Positions 1 to 11,582 of a DNA stretch of 46,241 nucleotides are shown one piece after another. This stretch comes from Gammaproteobacteria bacterium. Lineage in GTDB: Bacteria > Pseudomonadota > Gammaproteobacteria > GCF-002020875. Location of the stretch: contig JABGQL010000142.1 in assembly GCA_018648825.1 (NCBI GenBank), forward strand, positions 1-46,241, in the 5' to 3' direction. The notes beneath the pieces were generated by a model, which was not told the origin of the DNA, searched no databases, and worked only from the letters and a program-made list of their open reading frames with translations. How positions within the stretch are numbered: the first letter of the stretch is position 1; each line of letters starts with the position of its first letter. The position numbers and the translations under genes were made by a program.

Positions 1-1591
1 AGTGTAAGGTGTCATCATCACTCCACACCTCCATTCGAACATACCCCTCTGAGGTGAACTTAACAGCATTTCCTAACAGGTTGATCAGAATCTGGGAGAC
101 CCTTCTCCCATCTCCCATCGGTTGATAGGTGGGCAGGGTTTTTAGCTCTACAGAAAAGTCGAGCCCCGAATCTAGGGCATGAGTAGAAAATATATGCTGT
201 ACATCATCTATCATCGCTCGGATGCTGTAGGGCGCTTGATCGACTTCAAATCGACCGGCCTCAATTTTTGAGCGGTCGAGAATGTCATTAATTAGCGAAA
301 GTAGCCCCTTTCCTGAAACTTCAACGGCACGCAACAGTTGGTTTTGATCATCATTTAAAGGGGTTTGTGCAAGAATTCCACTGTTACCGATAATGGCTGT
401 CAGCGGTGTACGTAGTTCATGACTCATTGAGGCTAGGAAGTCATCTTTTGCTTTGCTGGCTGCCTCTGCTTGTTCCAGAGCATTTGCCATAGCAGTAACT
501 TCTTGGATTAGCAGCACCTCTTCACTCTCATTTCCCTTGACTGCAAAGAAGTTGAAGGCACGATCTTTTCCAGAGAGGTCCGTGATTCTGTGGTGAGTCA
601 AGGTATCATTATTTACTAAAAAAGGCTCTAGCCCCCCGCACTCATCAGAGAACCGCTCAATGGTCTCATTGAATGGCTTAAATTGGTCTCCTGCCCTCTT
701 TATCATCATACCCACCCCCAATGTCTGGGTTGCTGCCAACAGTATATTGAGCTCTTGAGCTTGATGCCTGACCTGTAGGTTTCGAATAATTGAAGAGACT
801 CGCATCAGGAAAATATTTGCAGGGTCATCCTTCCAGAGCAGGTCAATGGCTCCGGCATCAAGCGCTTGTTCGAGCACGTCTCTACTCTGTGAGTGCATGA
901 CGACGGTAATATCAGAGGTCAGTGGGTTCGATAGTAGTGCGCGACAGAGCTCATCGCCATTACCGTTCGGCATATAGTGATCTACAATGGCCAACTTAAA
1001 GTATTGGCTCTTTGAGATCTCTAGCGCTGCCGACATGGAGTGGGCAACGGTGACTTCGTAACCGTTGGTACGCAGCATCTCTCCATATTTTGCACATACC
1101 GTGGGTGAATCATCTACAAATAGAATCTCCCCCCCCAGTTTTTCCTGGCTGTACTGCTGCTGGCGGGCAACCCAGTTCCCTACTGCGCTATTGCCGCTGT
1201 AGGTCTTGAGAAATTTCTGCATCCGATACGGGAGAAGGGTTAAATCCTCTTTATGTTGAATGTCATTATTGGGGCGCTCACTGGCAAGTTGATACGCTTT
1301 CTCATCGGGGCGTTCGGTAAAGATCATTACAGAAAGTGCATCAAAACGTCTCTCTGAGCCGACTTTTTTCAGCAGATCTGCACCTGACATATCCGGTAAC
1401 ACCCAATCCAATAAAAGGCCATCATAGGGGGTGTGTTGCTCTAGCGCCTGCTCTAACGTGCTATATCCAGACTCCCCTGTGTCGGTGGTGCTTACATCAA
1501 ACCCCTGCTGTTTCAGGAGCTGCTCGCAGACAGCACGCATTGTTGGTGAGTCATCAACAACCAAGACTTTAAAAGAGCTATAACTGCTCAT
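1..1591 (-). CDS. Hybrid sensor histidine kinase / response regulator with two N-terminal receiver domains (3' end beyond the left edge)
   Basis: Reverse-strand reading from 1591: MSSYSSFKVLVVDDSPTMRAV..., a second receiver ILFVDDSPTV..., then KDDFLASMSHELRTPLTAIIGNSGIL (canonical HisKA H-box) followed by ATPase-type sequence. Absent from the ORF track because it runs off the window. Confidence 0.88.
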   Translation of the reverse strand, partial: MSSYSSFKVLVVDDSPTMRAVCEQLLKQQGFDVSTTDTGESGYSTLEQALEQHTPYDGLLLDWVLPDMSGADLLKKVGSERRFDALSVMIFTERPDEKAYQLASERPNNDIQHKEDLTLLPYRMQKFLKTYSGNSAVGNWVARQQQYSQEKLGGEILFVDDSPTVCAKYGEMLRTNGYEVTVAHSMSAALEISKSQYFKLAIVDHYMPNGNGDELCRALLSNPLTSDITVVMHSQSRDVLEQALDAGAIDLLWKDDPANIFLMRVSSIIRNLQVRHQAQELNILLAATQTLGVGMMIKRAGDQFKPFNETIERFSDECGGLEPFLVNNDTLTHHRITDLSGKDRAFNFFAVKGNESEEVLLIQEVTAMANALEQAEAASKAKDDFLASMSHELRTPLTAIIGNSGILAQTPLNDDQNQLLRAVEVSGKGLLSLINDILDRSKIEAGRFEVDQAPYSIRAMIDDVQHIFSTHALDSGLDFSVELKTLPTYQPMGDGRRVSQILINLLGNAVKFTSEGYVRMEVWSDDDTLH

Positions 1592-1672
1592 GGTTTCACT
1601 GTTTGACCGATGTGCTCAATTTCATAGCTACAGATTATAGCATTGTAAATGGGCTAAAGATTTCATCCTCTT

Positions 1673-2617
1673 GTGCCGATAACTATAGACAAGACTTCCT
1701 TTAATGAGGCGCACGTAATGAACAGCATTCCATCGTTGGTACCTACCTCACCAGACTCCCTGAAGAAGGCGAGCCCTTTTCTGCATAATGTTCTTAATGA
1801 TCTGGATTCAGAGAGTCATAAGGGTGCAAAAAACCCACTCCCGTTAACGGCTTATTCTTCTTCAGCTGTACAGCAAAAGCAGGTGCTCCATGCTGAGCAT
1901 ACCCAAGCCTTTCAGATGCAGCAGTCGGGTAGCACTTCGCTTAAGATTGTTACCCAAGATGGTGATGAGATCACCCTGCAGATGCACAGTGAGTGGCAGG
2001 TCAGCGCAGAGAGTGGAAAAACCTATTCTCAGAATGGGCAGGGACAACAGTATAGTCAGTATGCATCCCTACAGCAGTACCAAGGCTATGCTATCCAGTA
2101 CCAGGTAGAGGGGGAGCTAGATGAGGGTGAGTTAGAGGCTCTCGACAAGCTGATGGAGCAAGTATCGGGGGCGGCCAACCAGTTCTTTAGTGGAGATCTT
2201 GCCGGAGCCGTTTCAGACCTCAGCCAATTTGAGCTGGATGCCAGTGAATTCACACAGATGTCACTGACCATGCAACGCAGTGTGACCTACTCCATGGCAG
2301 AGGCCTACAAAGAGGTGAGTCAGATGGCTCCAGCCTCGCCACCCTCCAGTGGTGATAAACCGACCAATTTATTAGGGCTTTCCAGCTTTGTGCATGATAT
2401 GCAGGCGATGATGGATGAGGTGAATGAGCACCTAGATCGAATCTTGATGCCCTATGATTTTGTGGGTGGGCTGATGGAGCAGGCGATTGAACGAGACCCC
2501 CGCAGTGATCTGTTTGGTGATGAGTTGATGGAGAAGATTGACAATTTCCTCACCCAAGTTTTGGATGAACTCCACCCCGTACTGCCGGTAGCGGAAAAAG
2601 AGGTGACTGAGGCGTAG
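1673..2617 (+). CDS. Hypothetical protein, resembling DUF5610-type proteins; start may be the internal ATG at about 1718
   Basis: Open frame of 314 aa, Gln/Ser-rich N-terminal half; pattern EGELDEGELEALDKLMEQVSGAANQFFSGDLAGAV recalls the DUF5610 family (from memory, not searched). Confidence 0.6.
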   Translation: MPITIDKTSFNEAHVMNSIPSLVPTSPDSLKKASPFLHNVLNDLDSESHKGAKNPLPLTAYSSSAVQQKQVLHAEHTQAFQMQQSGSTSLKIVTQDGDEITLQMHSEWQVSAESGKTYSQNGQGQQYSQYASLQQYQGYAIQYQVEGELDEGELEALDKLMEQVSGAANQFFSGDLAGAVSDLSQFELDASEFTQMSLTMQRSVTYSMAEAYKEVSQMAPASPPSSGDKPTNLLGLSSFVHDMQAMMDEVNEHLDRILMPYDFVGGLMEQAIERDPRSDLFGDELMEKIDNFLTQVLDELHPVLPVAEKEVTEA

Positions 2618-2627
2618 CAGTTACTGA

Positions 2628-4016
2628 TCATTTTACGATCTCATAACAGGGGGTGTAGGTGTGTGTGGGCAACTTCATACGGTGTTGATCGACAAACTCC
2701 TGTAGTAGCTCGCCTAGAGGGGCCATCAAATCCGCATCCCCACTGAGTTGGTATGGGCCATGTTTCTCCACTGAGCAGATCCCCTCTTCGCGCACGTTAC
2801 CTGCGACGATACCAGAGAATGCCTTGCGCAAATTAGCCGCCAGTAGGTGGTGATCCTGATCTTTGTGTAGATTGAGTGCAGCCATCGACTCATGAGTTAC
2901 ATGGAATGGGTGTTGAAACAGCAGGTCGATATGGAGCTGCCAGTTGAAGAAGTAGGCATCGCCACTCTGTTTACGGTACTCACTCACCTCTTGTACACCA
3001 CGTGTTACCGTACGAGCTACGGCAATCGGATCATTGAGAATAATTTTGTAGCGCTGTTGGGCCTCATATCCCAACGTCTTACCGACAAAGGTGTTGAGTC
3101 GTTCGAAATAGTCGTGACTGGATTCCGGTCCAGTTAGAATCAGAGGAAAGGGGATATCTCGGTTCTCTGGGTGCAGCAAGATACCCAGCAGATAGAGTAG
3201 CTCCTCTGCGCTACCCGGACCTCCTGGAAAGAGGATGAAGGCGTGTCCGGTGCGTACAAAGGCCTCCAGTCGCTTCTCGATATCTGGTAAAACCACCAGA
3301 TTACTTACAATGGGGTTGGGTGGCTCAGCTGCAATGATGCCCGGTTCGGTAAGGCCAATATAGCGCCCTTCACGATTACGCTGCTTGGCATGACCAAAGG
3401 TGGCGCCCTTCATCGGCCCCTTCATCGCACCGGGACCACAACCGGTACAGATATTCAGGTTACGCAGCCCCAGCTGATAGCCTACCTCTTTAGTATAGCT
3501 GTACTCCTCACGACCAATGGAGTGCCCTCCCCAGCAGACGACCAGCCCTGAGTGGTCATGACGGTCAAAGATGGTGGCTCGCCGCAGGATATGGAATACT
3601 GCATTGGTGATCCCACTGCTCTCCCCTTCGGCATGGTCAAAGTAGGTGGAGTGGCGTGTCTCATGAGCCGAGTGGATATCACGCACCACGGCAAATAGGT
3701 GTTCACGAATACCGTGAATCAACTCTCCATCGACAAAGGCATCTGCTGGAGCATTCTGGAGTCCAAATTGAATACCCCAGTCCCGCTGTTGTGGGATGAT
3801 ATCAAAATCATGATAGTGCTCCAGTACGGCTCTAGAGTCATCCACATCGGTACCGGTATTGAGTACAGCCAGCGCACAGCGCCGGAACAGTTCGTGGAGC
3901 TCACCCTGTTCTTCACTGCTCCCCAAAATATTCTGCACCTCATGCTGAGAGAGTACTCCTAGGGTACCATCAGGGGAGATGGTTGCATCAACACGATCTT
4001 GCTGTAGTGGACTCAT
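2628..4016 (-). CDS. ppnN: LOG-family nucleotide 5'-monophosphate nucleosidase (PpnN/YgdH type)
   Basis: 462 aa with CWGGHSIGREEY...CTGCGPGAMKGPMKGA and FPGGPGSAEELLYLLG, typical of the PpnN long LOG family. Confidence 0.88.
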   Translation of the reverse strand: MSPLQQDRVDATISPDGTLGVLSQHEVQNILGSSEEQGELHELFRRCALAVLNTGTDVDDSRAVLEHYHDFDIIPQQRDWGIQFGLQNAPADAFVDGELIHGIREHLFAVVRDIHSAHETRHSTYFDHAEGESSGITNAVFHILRRATIFDRHDHSGLVVCWGGHSIGREEYSYTKEVGYQLGLRNLNICTGCGPGAMKGPMKGATFGHAKQRNREGRYIGLTEPGIIAAEPPNPIVSNLVVLPDIEKRLEAFVRTGHAFILFPGGPGSAEELLYLLGILLHPENRDIPFPLILTGPESSHDYFERLNTFVGKTLGYEAQQRYKIILNDPIAVARTVTRGVQEVSEYRKQSGDAYFFNWQLHIDLLFQHPFHVTHESMAALNLHKDQDHHLLAANLRKAFSGIVAGNVREEGICSVEKHGPYQLSGDADLMAPLGELLQEFVDQHRMKLPTHTYTPCYEIVK

Positions 4017-4020
4017 CGTA

Positions 4021-4428
4021 TTACGCTCCCAAGTGGATCATTAATTTGCGGGTGTGGTTACGTTCACGATGCTCCCAGAGGAAGATCCCCTGCCAAGTCC
4101 CCAACGGCAAGCGGCCATCTACCACGGGGACGGAGAGTGAACTCTGTGTCAGCATTGATTTGATATGTCCCGGCATATCATCCAATCCCTCATCAATATG
4201 GGTATAGAGAGGGTCACCACGGGGTACCAGACGCTCCATCCACTCTTCCAGATCACGCTGACAAGAGGGGTCAGCATTCTCTTGAATCAGCAGGCTGGCC
4301 GAGGTGTGGCGAATAAATAGTGTGCACAGCCCCTCTTTGAGTCCACTCTCCTGCACCAACTGCTGAATTTCAGAGGTGATCTCATGCAGCCCACGGCGAC
4401 CGACAGTTAGTTCAATTTCCTTAATCAT
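4021..4428 (-). CDS. YjbQ family protein (secondary thiamine-phosphate synthase type)
   Basis: 135 aa; [73 protein letters not shown]. Confidence 0.9.
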   Translation of the reverse strand: MIKEIELTVGRRGLHEITSEIQQLVQESGLKEGLCTLFIRHTSASLLIQENADPSCQRDLEEWMERLVPRGDPLYTHIDEGLDDMPGHIKSMLTQSSLSVPVVDGRLPLGTWQGIFLWEHRERNHTRKLMIHLGA

Positions 4429-4468
4429 ATATTCTATCCACTCTTGTATATGTCGGTATCATAACCCG

Positions 4469-5764
4469 ATGACGCTTTCTACGGATACCCTGTTACAGAT
4501 TGATCGAGACCATCTCTGGCACCCCTACACATCAATGACTCACCCACTAGCCGTCTATCCAGTGCGCAGTGCTGAAGGGGCGATATTGACACTGGAGGAT
4601 GGTCGGCAACTGATCGATGGTATGTCCTCTTGGTGGTCAGCGATTCATGGCTACAATGTCCCCGAAATCAATGCTGCGTTACAGCAGCAACTGTCTGACT
4701 TTTCTCATGTGATGTTTGGTGGGTTGACTCATCGCCCTGCGGTTGAGTTGGCTCAACGGCTGCTACAGCTTACCCCAGAACCACTACAACATATCTTCCT
4801 AGCAGACTCAGGCTCGATCTCGGTTGAGGTTGCGCTAAAGATGGCCCTGCAATACTGGATTGCATGCGGAAAAACCGATAAGTGCGAGATCGCTGTACTA
4901 CGTGGTGGTTATCATGGTGACACCTTTGCCACTATGGCACTGGCTGACCCAGAGAACGGTATGCATACCCTGTTTGGGAAACAGCTGACACCCCACCATT
5001 TTATTGATCGCCCCGCTGTGGCCTTTGCTGCTGAGTGGGATCAACAGGCTATCGAACCTTTGCGACAACAGTTGGAGCAGCACCATCAACAGTTGGCTGC
5101 ACTGATTTTAGAACCGATTGTACAGGGAGCTGGGGGGATGTATTTCTACCATCCTGAGTATCTCAAGCAGGCACGAGCGCTCTGTAGTGAATATGAGGTG
5201 CTATTGATCGCTGATGAGATTGCGACCGGATTCGGGCGCACTGGAAAATTGTTTGGATGTGATCATGCCAATGTTGTACCCGATATTCTCTGCATCGGTA
5301 AAGCACTCACTGGGGGTACGATGAGTCTGGCCGCCACGCTGACCACCAGTGAGGTCGCCGACACTATATCCAGCTACCAGAGCGGTGCATTGATGCATGG
5401 CCCTACGTTTATGGGTAACCCACTCGCCTGTAGTGCCGCCAATGCCAGTATTGGTCTGTTGCTCAATACCCCTTGGGAGAGCCGAATTCAGCAGATTGAG
5501 GATGGGTTACGTTGTGGGCTGGCTTCGTGTATCGAGCTGGAGTCGGTGGCTGAAGTGCGCATATTGGGTGCGATTGGTGTGGTTGAGATGAAACAGCCGG
5601 TTGATCTGGCACAGATACAACCCCTGTTGGTGGATCAGGGGGTCTGGGTACGCCCGTTTGGGAGGCTGATCTATCTGATGCCCCCCTATATTCTTGACCC
5701 AGAGGGGGTAAGTCGCCTCACACAGGGGGTGATTAAGGTGATACGTGCTATTTCAGCGGGATAG
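4469..5764 (+). CDS. bioA: Adenosylmethionine-8-amino-7-oxononanoate aminotransferase
   Basis: [82 protein letters not shown]. Start at 4469 chosen over the 4376 ORF start. Confidence 0.93.
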   Translation: MTLSTDTLLQIDRDHLWHPYTSMTHPLAVYPVRSAEGAILTLEDGRQLIDGMSSWWSAIHGYNVPEINAALQQQLSDFSHVMFGGLTHRPAVELAQRLLQLTPEPLQHIFLADSGSISVEVALKMALQYWIACGKTDKCEIAVLRGGYHGDTFATMALADPENGMHTLFGKQLTPHHFIDRPAVAFAAEWDQQAIEPLRQQLEQHHQQLAALILEPIVQGAGGMYFYHPEYLKQARALCSEYEVLLIADEIATGFGRTGKLFGCDHANVVPDILCIGKALTGGTMSLAATLTTSEVADTISSYQSGALMHGPTFMGNPLACSAANASIGLLLNTPWESRIQQIEDGLRCGLASCIELESVAEVRILGAIGVVEMKQPVDLAQIQPLLVDQGVWVRPFGRLIYLMPPYILDPEGVSRLTQGVIKVIRAISAG

Positions 5765-7697
5765 CAAGGGTAACCACCACCCCTGAGCCATCGCTGCGGT
5801 TTTTAACATCAAACTCGCCATGGATTGCGTTGATATAGTTGCCTACGGCATGCAGCCCATTACCTCCCCCTTTCTCTTTAGTGGTAAAACCGGATTTGGC
5901 CACCTTGGGAAGAGTCTCTTTATCAATCCCCGTTCCATTATCGATGACTTGGATAATAAGCCAATTTTCATCCGTTTTACGCTGCTCTTGGTCGGCTCTG
6001 ATTACAATCTTCCCCTGCTGTCCGGCCTTCAGTGCATCAATACTGTTGCTCATCAAGTGGTCGATGGCCTGTAATAGCAAATTTCGAGAGAGCATTAAAT
6101 GGCCTACACTGTGTGATATCTGATGCTCTACTTCAATATTTTTCTCTTGTAACGCTTGCCCCAGCAGGGTCTCTACATCTTTTAGCAGGTTATCCAGTTC
6201 AAAGTCTTTACTACGCTTACTATCCCCTGCTGTCAGAGGCGTTGCCCGGATTACCGACTGAATATGCCCAGCCAAATTATTGATATCACCAATGGCTACA
6301 TTGACTTCACTGCTGATAATTGTATCAATGGAGTGACCACTTTTCTCAAGAACCAATGGGACTTTCTGCAAAGCGGGTCCAATGACTGAGGCATGCTCTC
6401 CCTGGCGAATCTCTTCAATCTCTTGCATCACATCACTGGAAAATCTGCCAAGCAGGGCAGAGATCTTTTTCAAATGCCCACTCTGCTGCTCAATTTTTAA
6501 CACTCCACCACGAATACCGGTGAGATTGTTTCCAATATTGTGCAATACATTTGCACTCATCTCATTCAGCCCCTCCTGGAAGGAGAGGAAGCGTTCCCCC
6601 TCTTCCGCCCGCTTCAACTCGCGCAGATCTTGTGCAGTGATGACGGTAAAGCTGCCCTGTTGATTGTTATCCTGAATACGAGAGGCCATCATCAGTACCG
6701 GTAGGCGCTCCCCTGTTTTGGTAAGCAGTAAGAACTCCTCTCCAGTCTGAATTTGCTGCTCGATAAGCTGATTCAGTCGCTGTTGATCATGCTCTTCATT
6801 GATCAGCATGTCGATATTCTGGTGTAGTAACAGCTCCTCATCATACCCCAGCAGGCGACTACTGGCTGGGTTGGTCATCTGAATATCCCCCCTCTCATCC
6901 ACTACCAATAGAATCTCTGACATCGATTGCAAGATACTCTGTAGGGATTCATTGGCATATTTCAGCTGCTGGGTACGCTTTATAACCTGTCCTTCCAGTG
7001 AGGCGTTGAGTCGATTGAGTTCATCGGTTGAGTGCTGCAGGGCCAGAGACATTTGATTGAAGTGTTGTGCTGTTTCAGCGATCTCGTCACTGCCTTTGAC
7101 TGGGATCTGCATCCCCAGCTGACCATTCGCAATTTCACTGGAGGCATGACGCAGCAGCTCTAGTTGTCGCACCAACCAAGAGCCTAAAAGAAAGGAGAAG
7201 AGTGCGGAGAGCACAATCTCAACCATTGCCAAGCTACTGGCCTTCCAAGTGGCTGCCTCCAGCTTCTGCTCCAGCTGTTTGGTGTTCAGCCCAACTTCGA
7301 CTCTGCCATAGAGCTGTTCTGACTCGATAATATCGGCATCGATATCAAACACGGCATCCGTGGCAGAGCCAAGAGAGTGGTCTGGCTCAAAGGGGCGAGC
7401 CAACTGTGTTGAGTCTCCCCCAGATGCCAGCAGCTGATCCTGATCGTAAACACGTACATAAACCAGCCCCTTATTCTTCATCAGCTCAGAAACGAAGGTC
7501 TCCAGTGTGGCCAAATCGTAAGAGAGCACTGCATCTTTTACCATTGAGGCAAACAGTCTGGAGGTGGTCTCTGCACGCTGAATTAACTGCTCTTCGCCAG
7601 AGCGACGCATCAGGTCCATGCTGTTCCAGACCAGAACCACCAGCAGGGTCACCTCAATCAGTGCCACCCCAAAAATGGTTTTTAGCCGAAACGACAT
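5748..7697 (-). CDS. Membrane sensor kinase: N-terminal sensor, HAMP, PAS, atypical HNIGN H-box, HATPase_c
   Basis: N-terminal TM segment; [54 protein letters not shown]-box [11 protein letters not shown]1 [25 protein letters not shown]. Confidence 0.88.
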   Translation of the reverse strand: MSFRLKTIFGVALIEVTLLVVLVWNSMDLMRRSGEEQLIQRAETTSRLFASMVKDAVLSYDLATLETFVSELMKNKGLVYVRVYDQDQLLASGGDSTQLARPFEPDHSLGSATDAVFDIDADIIESEQLYGRVEVGLNTKQLEQKLEAATWKASSLAMVEIVLSALFSFLLGSWLVRQLELLRHASSEIANGQLGMQIPVKGSDEIAETAQHFNQMSLALQHSTDELNRLNASLEGQVIKRTQQLKYANESLQSILQSMSEILLVVDERGDIQMTNPASSRLLGYDEELLLHQNIDMLINEEHDQQRLNQLIEQQIQTGEEFLLLTKTGERLPVLMMASRIQDNNQQGSFTVITAQDLRELKRAEEGERFLSFQEGLNEMSANVLHNIGNNLTGIRGGVLKIEQQSGHLKKISALLGRFSSDVMQEIEEIRQGEHASVIGPALQKVPLVLEKSGHSIDTIISSEVNVAIGDINNLAGHIQSVIRATPLTAGDSKRSKDFELDNLLKDVETLLGQALQEKNIEVEHQISHSVGHLMLSRNLLLQAIDHLMSNSIDALKAGQQGKIVIRADQEQRKTDENWLIIQVIDNGTGIDKETLPKVAKSGFTTKEKGGGNGLHAVGNYINAIHGEFDVKNRSDGSGVVVTLAIPLK

Positions 7698-7743
7698 GAG
7701 TGGTTAAAATGTCCTCTGTAACGGGTTTAGGGGAAGAACCTAT

Positions 7744-8583
7744 TTAAAGGTCATCTAACAGGTCAATTTTAAGTGCACGTACGTCATCCCAATCACTGTG
7801 CTGAGCCGCCTCAAACCCTTTGAAGCTGATCGCCTTGATTAAGGAGGTTGCCTGAGGGTCACTATTCATCGCCAATAAGATCTGTTGGACCTTATCAACG
7901 GTTGAAGAGTCAACCGATGGGTGTGCTGCAAAAGCGTGTGGCGTAAAAGTGTTGGAGGTCCAGAAAATCTTCAATTGATCACGAATCTCTGGCTCTGTGT
8001 TATTAAAGGTACGCACTACACCACCACCTGAGGGAAACAGCCCTTTGGCTACTGCGCGGTAGACAGAGTCATGTGATTTGACATACTTAGGGGTAAAATC
8101 GACACCAATCTCTTTAAGGTGGGCACGGGTCAGGATGCTCGCAGCAAATGCGGCTGGAGCGGGAAATGCCAGTTTGTTGCCATTAAGAGCCTTCAGGTCT
8201 GCCATAGTGGTGTCTTTACGAGCCACCATGATACCTTTGATTCTTTTGTTTTTCTGTTTGGCAAAGGCGCGATAGCCAGGCTGATCGCCAAATACGGTGT
8301 AATGGTAGGGGTTCATATATGCAAGGTCATACTCACCTTTGCTCAGACGACGCTCAAACTCTGGAATGTTTGGAGCTGTTTTGAAACGGATGGTAACGCC
8401 AGCCCGCTCTCCGATATACTGAAACAGTGGCCCCCATTTCTTTGCCAACTTTTTTGCCGCCTGTTGTGGCACAACACCGAAGGTCAATACTTGCTGATTT
8501 TCAGCCACTGAGGGCGGGCTAATGAGTAACAGACTCAAAAGAGCTAGGAAGGTTGGGCGTAGCAGTCTCATTCTAAAATTCAT
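7744..8583 (-). CDS. PhnD-like (phosphate/phosphonate-type) periplasmic substrate-binding protein
   Basis: Signal-like N-terminus; LTFGVVPQQAAKKLAKKWGPLFQYIGERAGVTIRFKTAPNIPEFERRLSKGEYDLAYMNPYHYTVF, typical of the PhnD-like family. Confidence 0.85.
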   Translation of the reverse strand: MNFRMRLLRPTFLALLSLLLISPPSVAENQQVLTFGVVPQQAAKKLAKKWGPLFQYIGERAGVTIRFKTAPNIPEFERRLSKGEYDLAYMNPYHYTVFGDQPGYRAFAKQKNKRIKGIMVARKDTTMADLKALNGNKLAFPAPAAFAASILTRAHLKEIGVDFTPKYVKSHDSVYRAVAKGLFPSGGGVVRTFNNTEPEIRDQLKIFWTSNTFTPHAFAAHPSVDSSTVDKVQQILLAMNSDPQATSLIKAISFKGFEAAQHSDWDDVRALKIDLLDDL

Positions 8584-8623
8584 AATGCTGTCTCGTACTC
8601 AGGAAGGTGAAGTCTCTTTAAAA

Positions 8624-8645
8624 ACACTTATTGACCACTAAGTGT
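8624..8645. repeat. Inverted repeat between two substrate-binding protein/kinase modules (acactta-N8-taagtgt)
   Basis: 7-bp perfect stem, 8-nt loop. On the minus strand it is followed by a short T-run (TAAGTGTTTTTAAAG), so it may be a weak terminator or an operator. Confidence 0.5.
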
Positions 8646-8747
8646 AATTTCTTAGAGTTGAGTCGCTATCTTAGGCCATTTCTATCAAAAGATATACCAT
8701 CTTGCTTCTATTTTCGCCCATCTGTGGCGTTACCACTGGCAATGGCT

Positions 8748-10688
8748 TTAACTTGATTTAGGCAGCCAAATCTCAAGAATTGCACCTTTTCCAACTCCAT
8801 AACTTTGCAGTGTTATGGTCCCCCCAAAACTCTTCACAAAATTACCGCTATTGTGAAGTCCTCGCCCCTGTTTATCTTGGTCTGCACTATGCCCTGCAGC
8901 AAACAGTTGGCTGGTATCCTCAGATTCAATACCGATGCCGTTATCCTCAATCAGTAACTTTAACCCCGGTTGTTTATTACGCACAGCGGTAGAGAAGCGG
9001 ATTGTGATTTGTCCATTCTGGGGCTGCTGGAGCCGAATGGCATCAATGGCATTCTGAACCAGTGCGGTTACAACCGGAAGCAGCTGGTTTCTGGGTAGAT
9101 AGGCCTCATTTAGGCCGGAGGCTACATCAATCTCGGTTGATATACTGTATTTCTGTAACTGAGGGGCCAGTAGTGACACCACCTCCTTAAAGAAAGAGTG
9201 TGGGTGAAAACGGGAAAGCTGAAAATGGGGTTTGCTGCTGTGCTCTTGTTGTCGAACAATCTCAGCAATATCCTGGAGCCGTAACTCCAACTGCTGTAGC
9301 GGTGTGGACCACTCCTTCTCTACAACCCCTACCAGCATATCTTCTGTGCGCTGTAATACGGTCTTCAACTGCTCTGGTGAGAGCTCTTCGACCTGCTCTG
9401 AAAGCTTGTGCAGTAGTGTACTTCCCTTGAGGACCATCTTCTCTCCATTTCTCATCTGGAAAGTTTTCCCACTCAACCCAGCAAGGATGTTGCCAATGTT
9501 ATGCATCATATTGGCTGATATCTCTGCAACCCCTGACTGGAAGGCGATCATCTGCTCTTTCTCCTCCAAGTCATGCTGACGGGTGATGTCCCGAATCAAT
9601 ACCAACTTATGATCTTCCTCTTCCATGGGGAGTGGAGCGAAAGAGAGTTCCAATAGTACTTTGCTCATATCACTATTGGAGAACAGCAGGCGATCACTGC
9701 ACAGCGCTGTTGAAGAGAGTAGTTGATCTACTTGTGGTATTAGTTCTGGTGGGAAGAGAGCATTGAGTATGACCCCTTCCAAAGTCTCTGCATAAGCAGG
9801 AAAAAGTGCTTTTGCAGCAGGGTTGCTTACCAGAATCTCCCCTTGTGGATTGACCACAAACAGTGCATCCCCCATATTCTCCATAATGGACGAGAGTTGA
9901 TCATTGCTCTTTTTTAGATCACGAGTACGCTCAATCACCTTATCTTCAAGAGTGGCCAGCAGCTGTTCACGCTCATCACGTAACTCTCTCTCTGCAGCCA
10001 TACTTTCAAGCAGTGCCATTACCCCTTCACAGAGGTGAATCAACTCTTTAGAGTTGTATGTTGCAGAGGTTTTCTCTACCTCTTCACTGTGTTCAACCTG
10101 TTGCAGATAGTCATCGACTTTACGGATTGGGCGTACTACCAGTAGATGGACCAGTATAAAGAGAACCAGAGCCAATAGTAAAACAGCAAAAACCAGCATG
10201 GTGGTAATCTGTTGGACTTGTTGCTCTAAGTTTTTAAAAGATTCGACCAGATCCCAGCGCAGGGCAATCGCACCGAAGCGCTCTCCTTCAAAAATAACCT
10301 CACGGTAGGTGGTCAGAATCAAATTTTGGTCCAACCCTTTAACAACAGCATCGGGATGGCATTCAGGTACATTTTCTCCCCAACGCAACAGAGGATGATT
10401 CTGGTAGTTACAGAACTCAGCGCCTAACAGGTTTGGGTGGATCTCAACCAAGCCACTGAGTGAGGTCTCAAGGATGGGGGTGTCTTCACTGACCAAGGCA
10501 TCCAACAATGTGGTAGAGAATAGTGCCGTACGTTTATCAATATCCTGCTGAATCTGCTGCTGCTGGTAGCTATGTAACAGCTGAGAGAGTGTGGTCGCCC
10601 CAATCCAGACCAGCACCAAACTGACACCCAACATTAACCAAAAGGTCTGGGTGCCAATAGACCAACTTTTAGGTTGAAAGAGTCTCAA
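8748..10688 (-). CDS. Membrane sensor kinase: N-terminal sensor, HAMP, PAS, atypical HNIGN H-box, HATPase_c
   Basis: VAEISANMMHNIGNILAGLSGK; N-box VQNAIDAIR; DNGIGIESED; GRGLHNSGNFVKSFGGTITL. Confidence 0.88.
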   Translation of the reverse strand: MRLFQPKSWSIGTQTFWLMLGVSLVLVWIGATTLSQLLHSYQQQQIQQDIDKRTALFSTTLLDALVSEDTPILETSLSGLVEIHPNLLGAEFCNYQNHPLLRWGENVPECHPDAVVKGLDQNLILTTYREVIFEGERFGAIALRWDLVESFKNLEQQVQQITTMLVFAVLLLALVLFILVHLLVVRPIRKVDDYLQQVEHSEEVEKTSATYNSKELIHLCEGVMALLESMAAERELRDEREQLLATLEDKVIERTRDLKKSNDQLSSIMENMGDALFVVNPQGEILVSNPAAKALFPAYAETLEGVILNALFPPELIPQVDQLLSSTALCSDRLLFSNSDMSKVLLELSFAPLPMEEEDHKLVLIRDITRQHDLEEKEQMIAFQSGVAEISANMMHNIGNILAGLSGKTFQMRNGEKMVLKGSTLLHKLSEQVEELSPEQLKTVLQRTEDMLVGVVEKEWSTPLQQLELRLQDIAEIVRQQEHSSKPHFQLSRFHPHSFFKEVVSLLAPQLQKYSISTEIDVASGLNEAYLPRNQLLPVVTALVQNAIDAIRLQQPQNGQITIRFSTAVRNKQPGLKLLIEDNGIGIESEDTSQLFAAGHSADQDKQGRGLHNSGNFVKSFGGTITLQSYGVGKGAILEIWLPKSS

Positions 10689-10715
10689 GGAGCAAGGTGC
10701 AATCTACAAGTCTAC

Positions 10716-11579
10716 TTATTTAAAGAAGGCATCACTGTTGTGGATCGCCTTGCGCACAGAGTTATAGGCTGCATCATCCGCAGCTACAAAACCATCTTTC
10801 TTCAACACCTTTAGTGCTTTTTTGTCATCAAACTCTAGCAATACTTGAGTCAATGCCTGCTGTACCCGAGCAGAAAGCCCTTGTCGTGCAGCCCAAGCCT
10901 TGGTTGCTAGCTTAAATTCTTTAAGAATGCGGATTTTTCTGCCTTTCTTTACCAGTTTCTTGAAGGTGCTGGACTTAAGCGCGCCTGCAGCGTAGTCCCC
11001 TTTGGCAACCGCCTCTCCAACTTTATCGTGTCGTCCTAGGTAGCTATACCCTTTTAGCTCTTTATCATGAACCCCGGCTTCAGCCAGCAGTAGTTGGGCA
11101 AAGTAACGACCAATGGTTGACTGTTCGTTTCCAAAGGCGAAACGCTCCCCTTTTAATGCGCTCATGTCTTGAATTGCGCTGTCTGCATGGGCGATGATAT
11201 AACCGCTACGCATCTTCTTCCCTTTTTTACTCTCCATGGCAATCAGCTCTACTGCACTGTTTTTATCCTTAGCCAATACATAGGAGGCGGGCCCAAAACG
11301 GGCAAAGTCCACCTCACCATTTGCTAGCTTGTTGATGGCTTGGTCATAGGTTGGAGAGATGCGGGTGTGAATACGGACCTTCTCACCCAGCACTTTTTCC
11401 ATTCGAACCTCAATTTGGCTCAATAAGGGTCTGAACTGTGTTACCACTGCGGTTGCTTTATCTGAGGCGTATAGTCCAAAATTAAGAGCTAGATCGGCCT
11501 GTGCCGTTGTGGACACTGCAGTAAGCGATAGTGCTAACCCCAATGCCTTATTCAGCACCCTATTTCTAAAAGTGATCAC
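10716..11579 (-). CDS. PhnD-like periplasmic substrate-binding protein
   Basis: Signal peptide-like start; LALNFGLYASDKATAVVTQFRPLLSQIEVRMEKVLGEKVRIHTRISPTYDQAINKLANGEVDFARFGPASYVLA. Confidence 0.85.
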   Translation of the reverse strand: MITFRNRVLNKALGLALSLTAVSTTAQADLALNFGLYASDKATAVVTQFRPLLSQIEVRMEKVLGEKVRIHTRISPTYDQAINKLANGEVDFARFGPASYVLAKDKNSAVELIAMESKKGKKMRSGYIIAHADSAIQDMSALKGERFAFGNEQSTIGRYFAQLLLAEAGVHDKELKGYSYLGRHDKVGEAVAKGDYAAGALKSSTFKKLVKKGRKIRILKEFKLATKAWAARQGLSARVQQALTQVLLEFDDKKALKVLKKDGFVAADDAAYNSVRKAIHNSDAFFK

Positions 11580-11582
11580 AAA

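Noticed and set aside
1336-1572. 78-aa plus-strand ORF
   Set aside because: Antisense to the receiver domain of the kinase on the minus strand; no independent coding signal.
4376-4468. N-terminal extension of bioA in the ORF track
   Set aside because: Would overlap the divergent YjbQ gene; the ATG at 4469 gives the expected BioA N-terminus.
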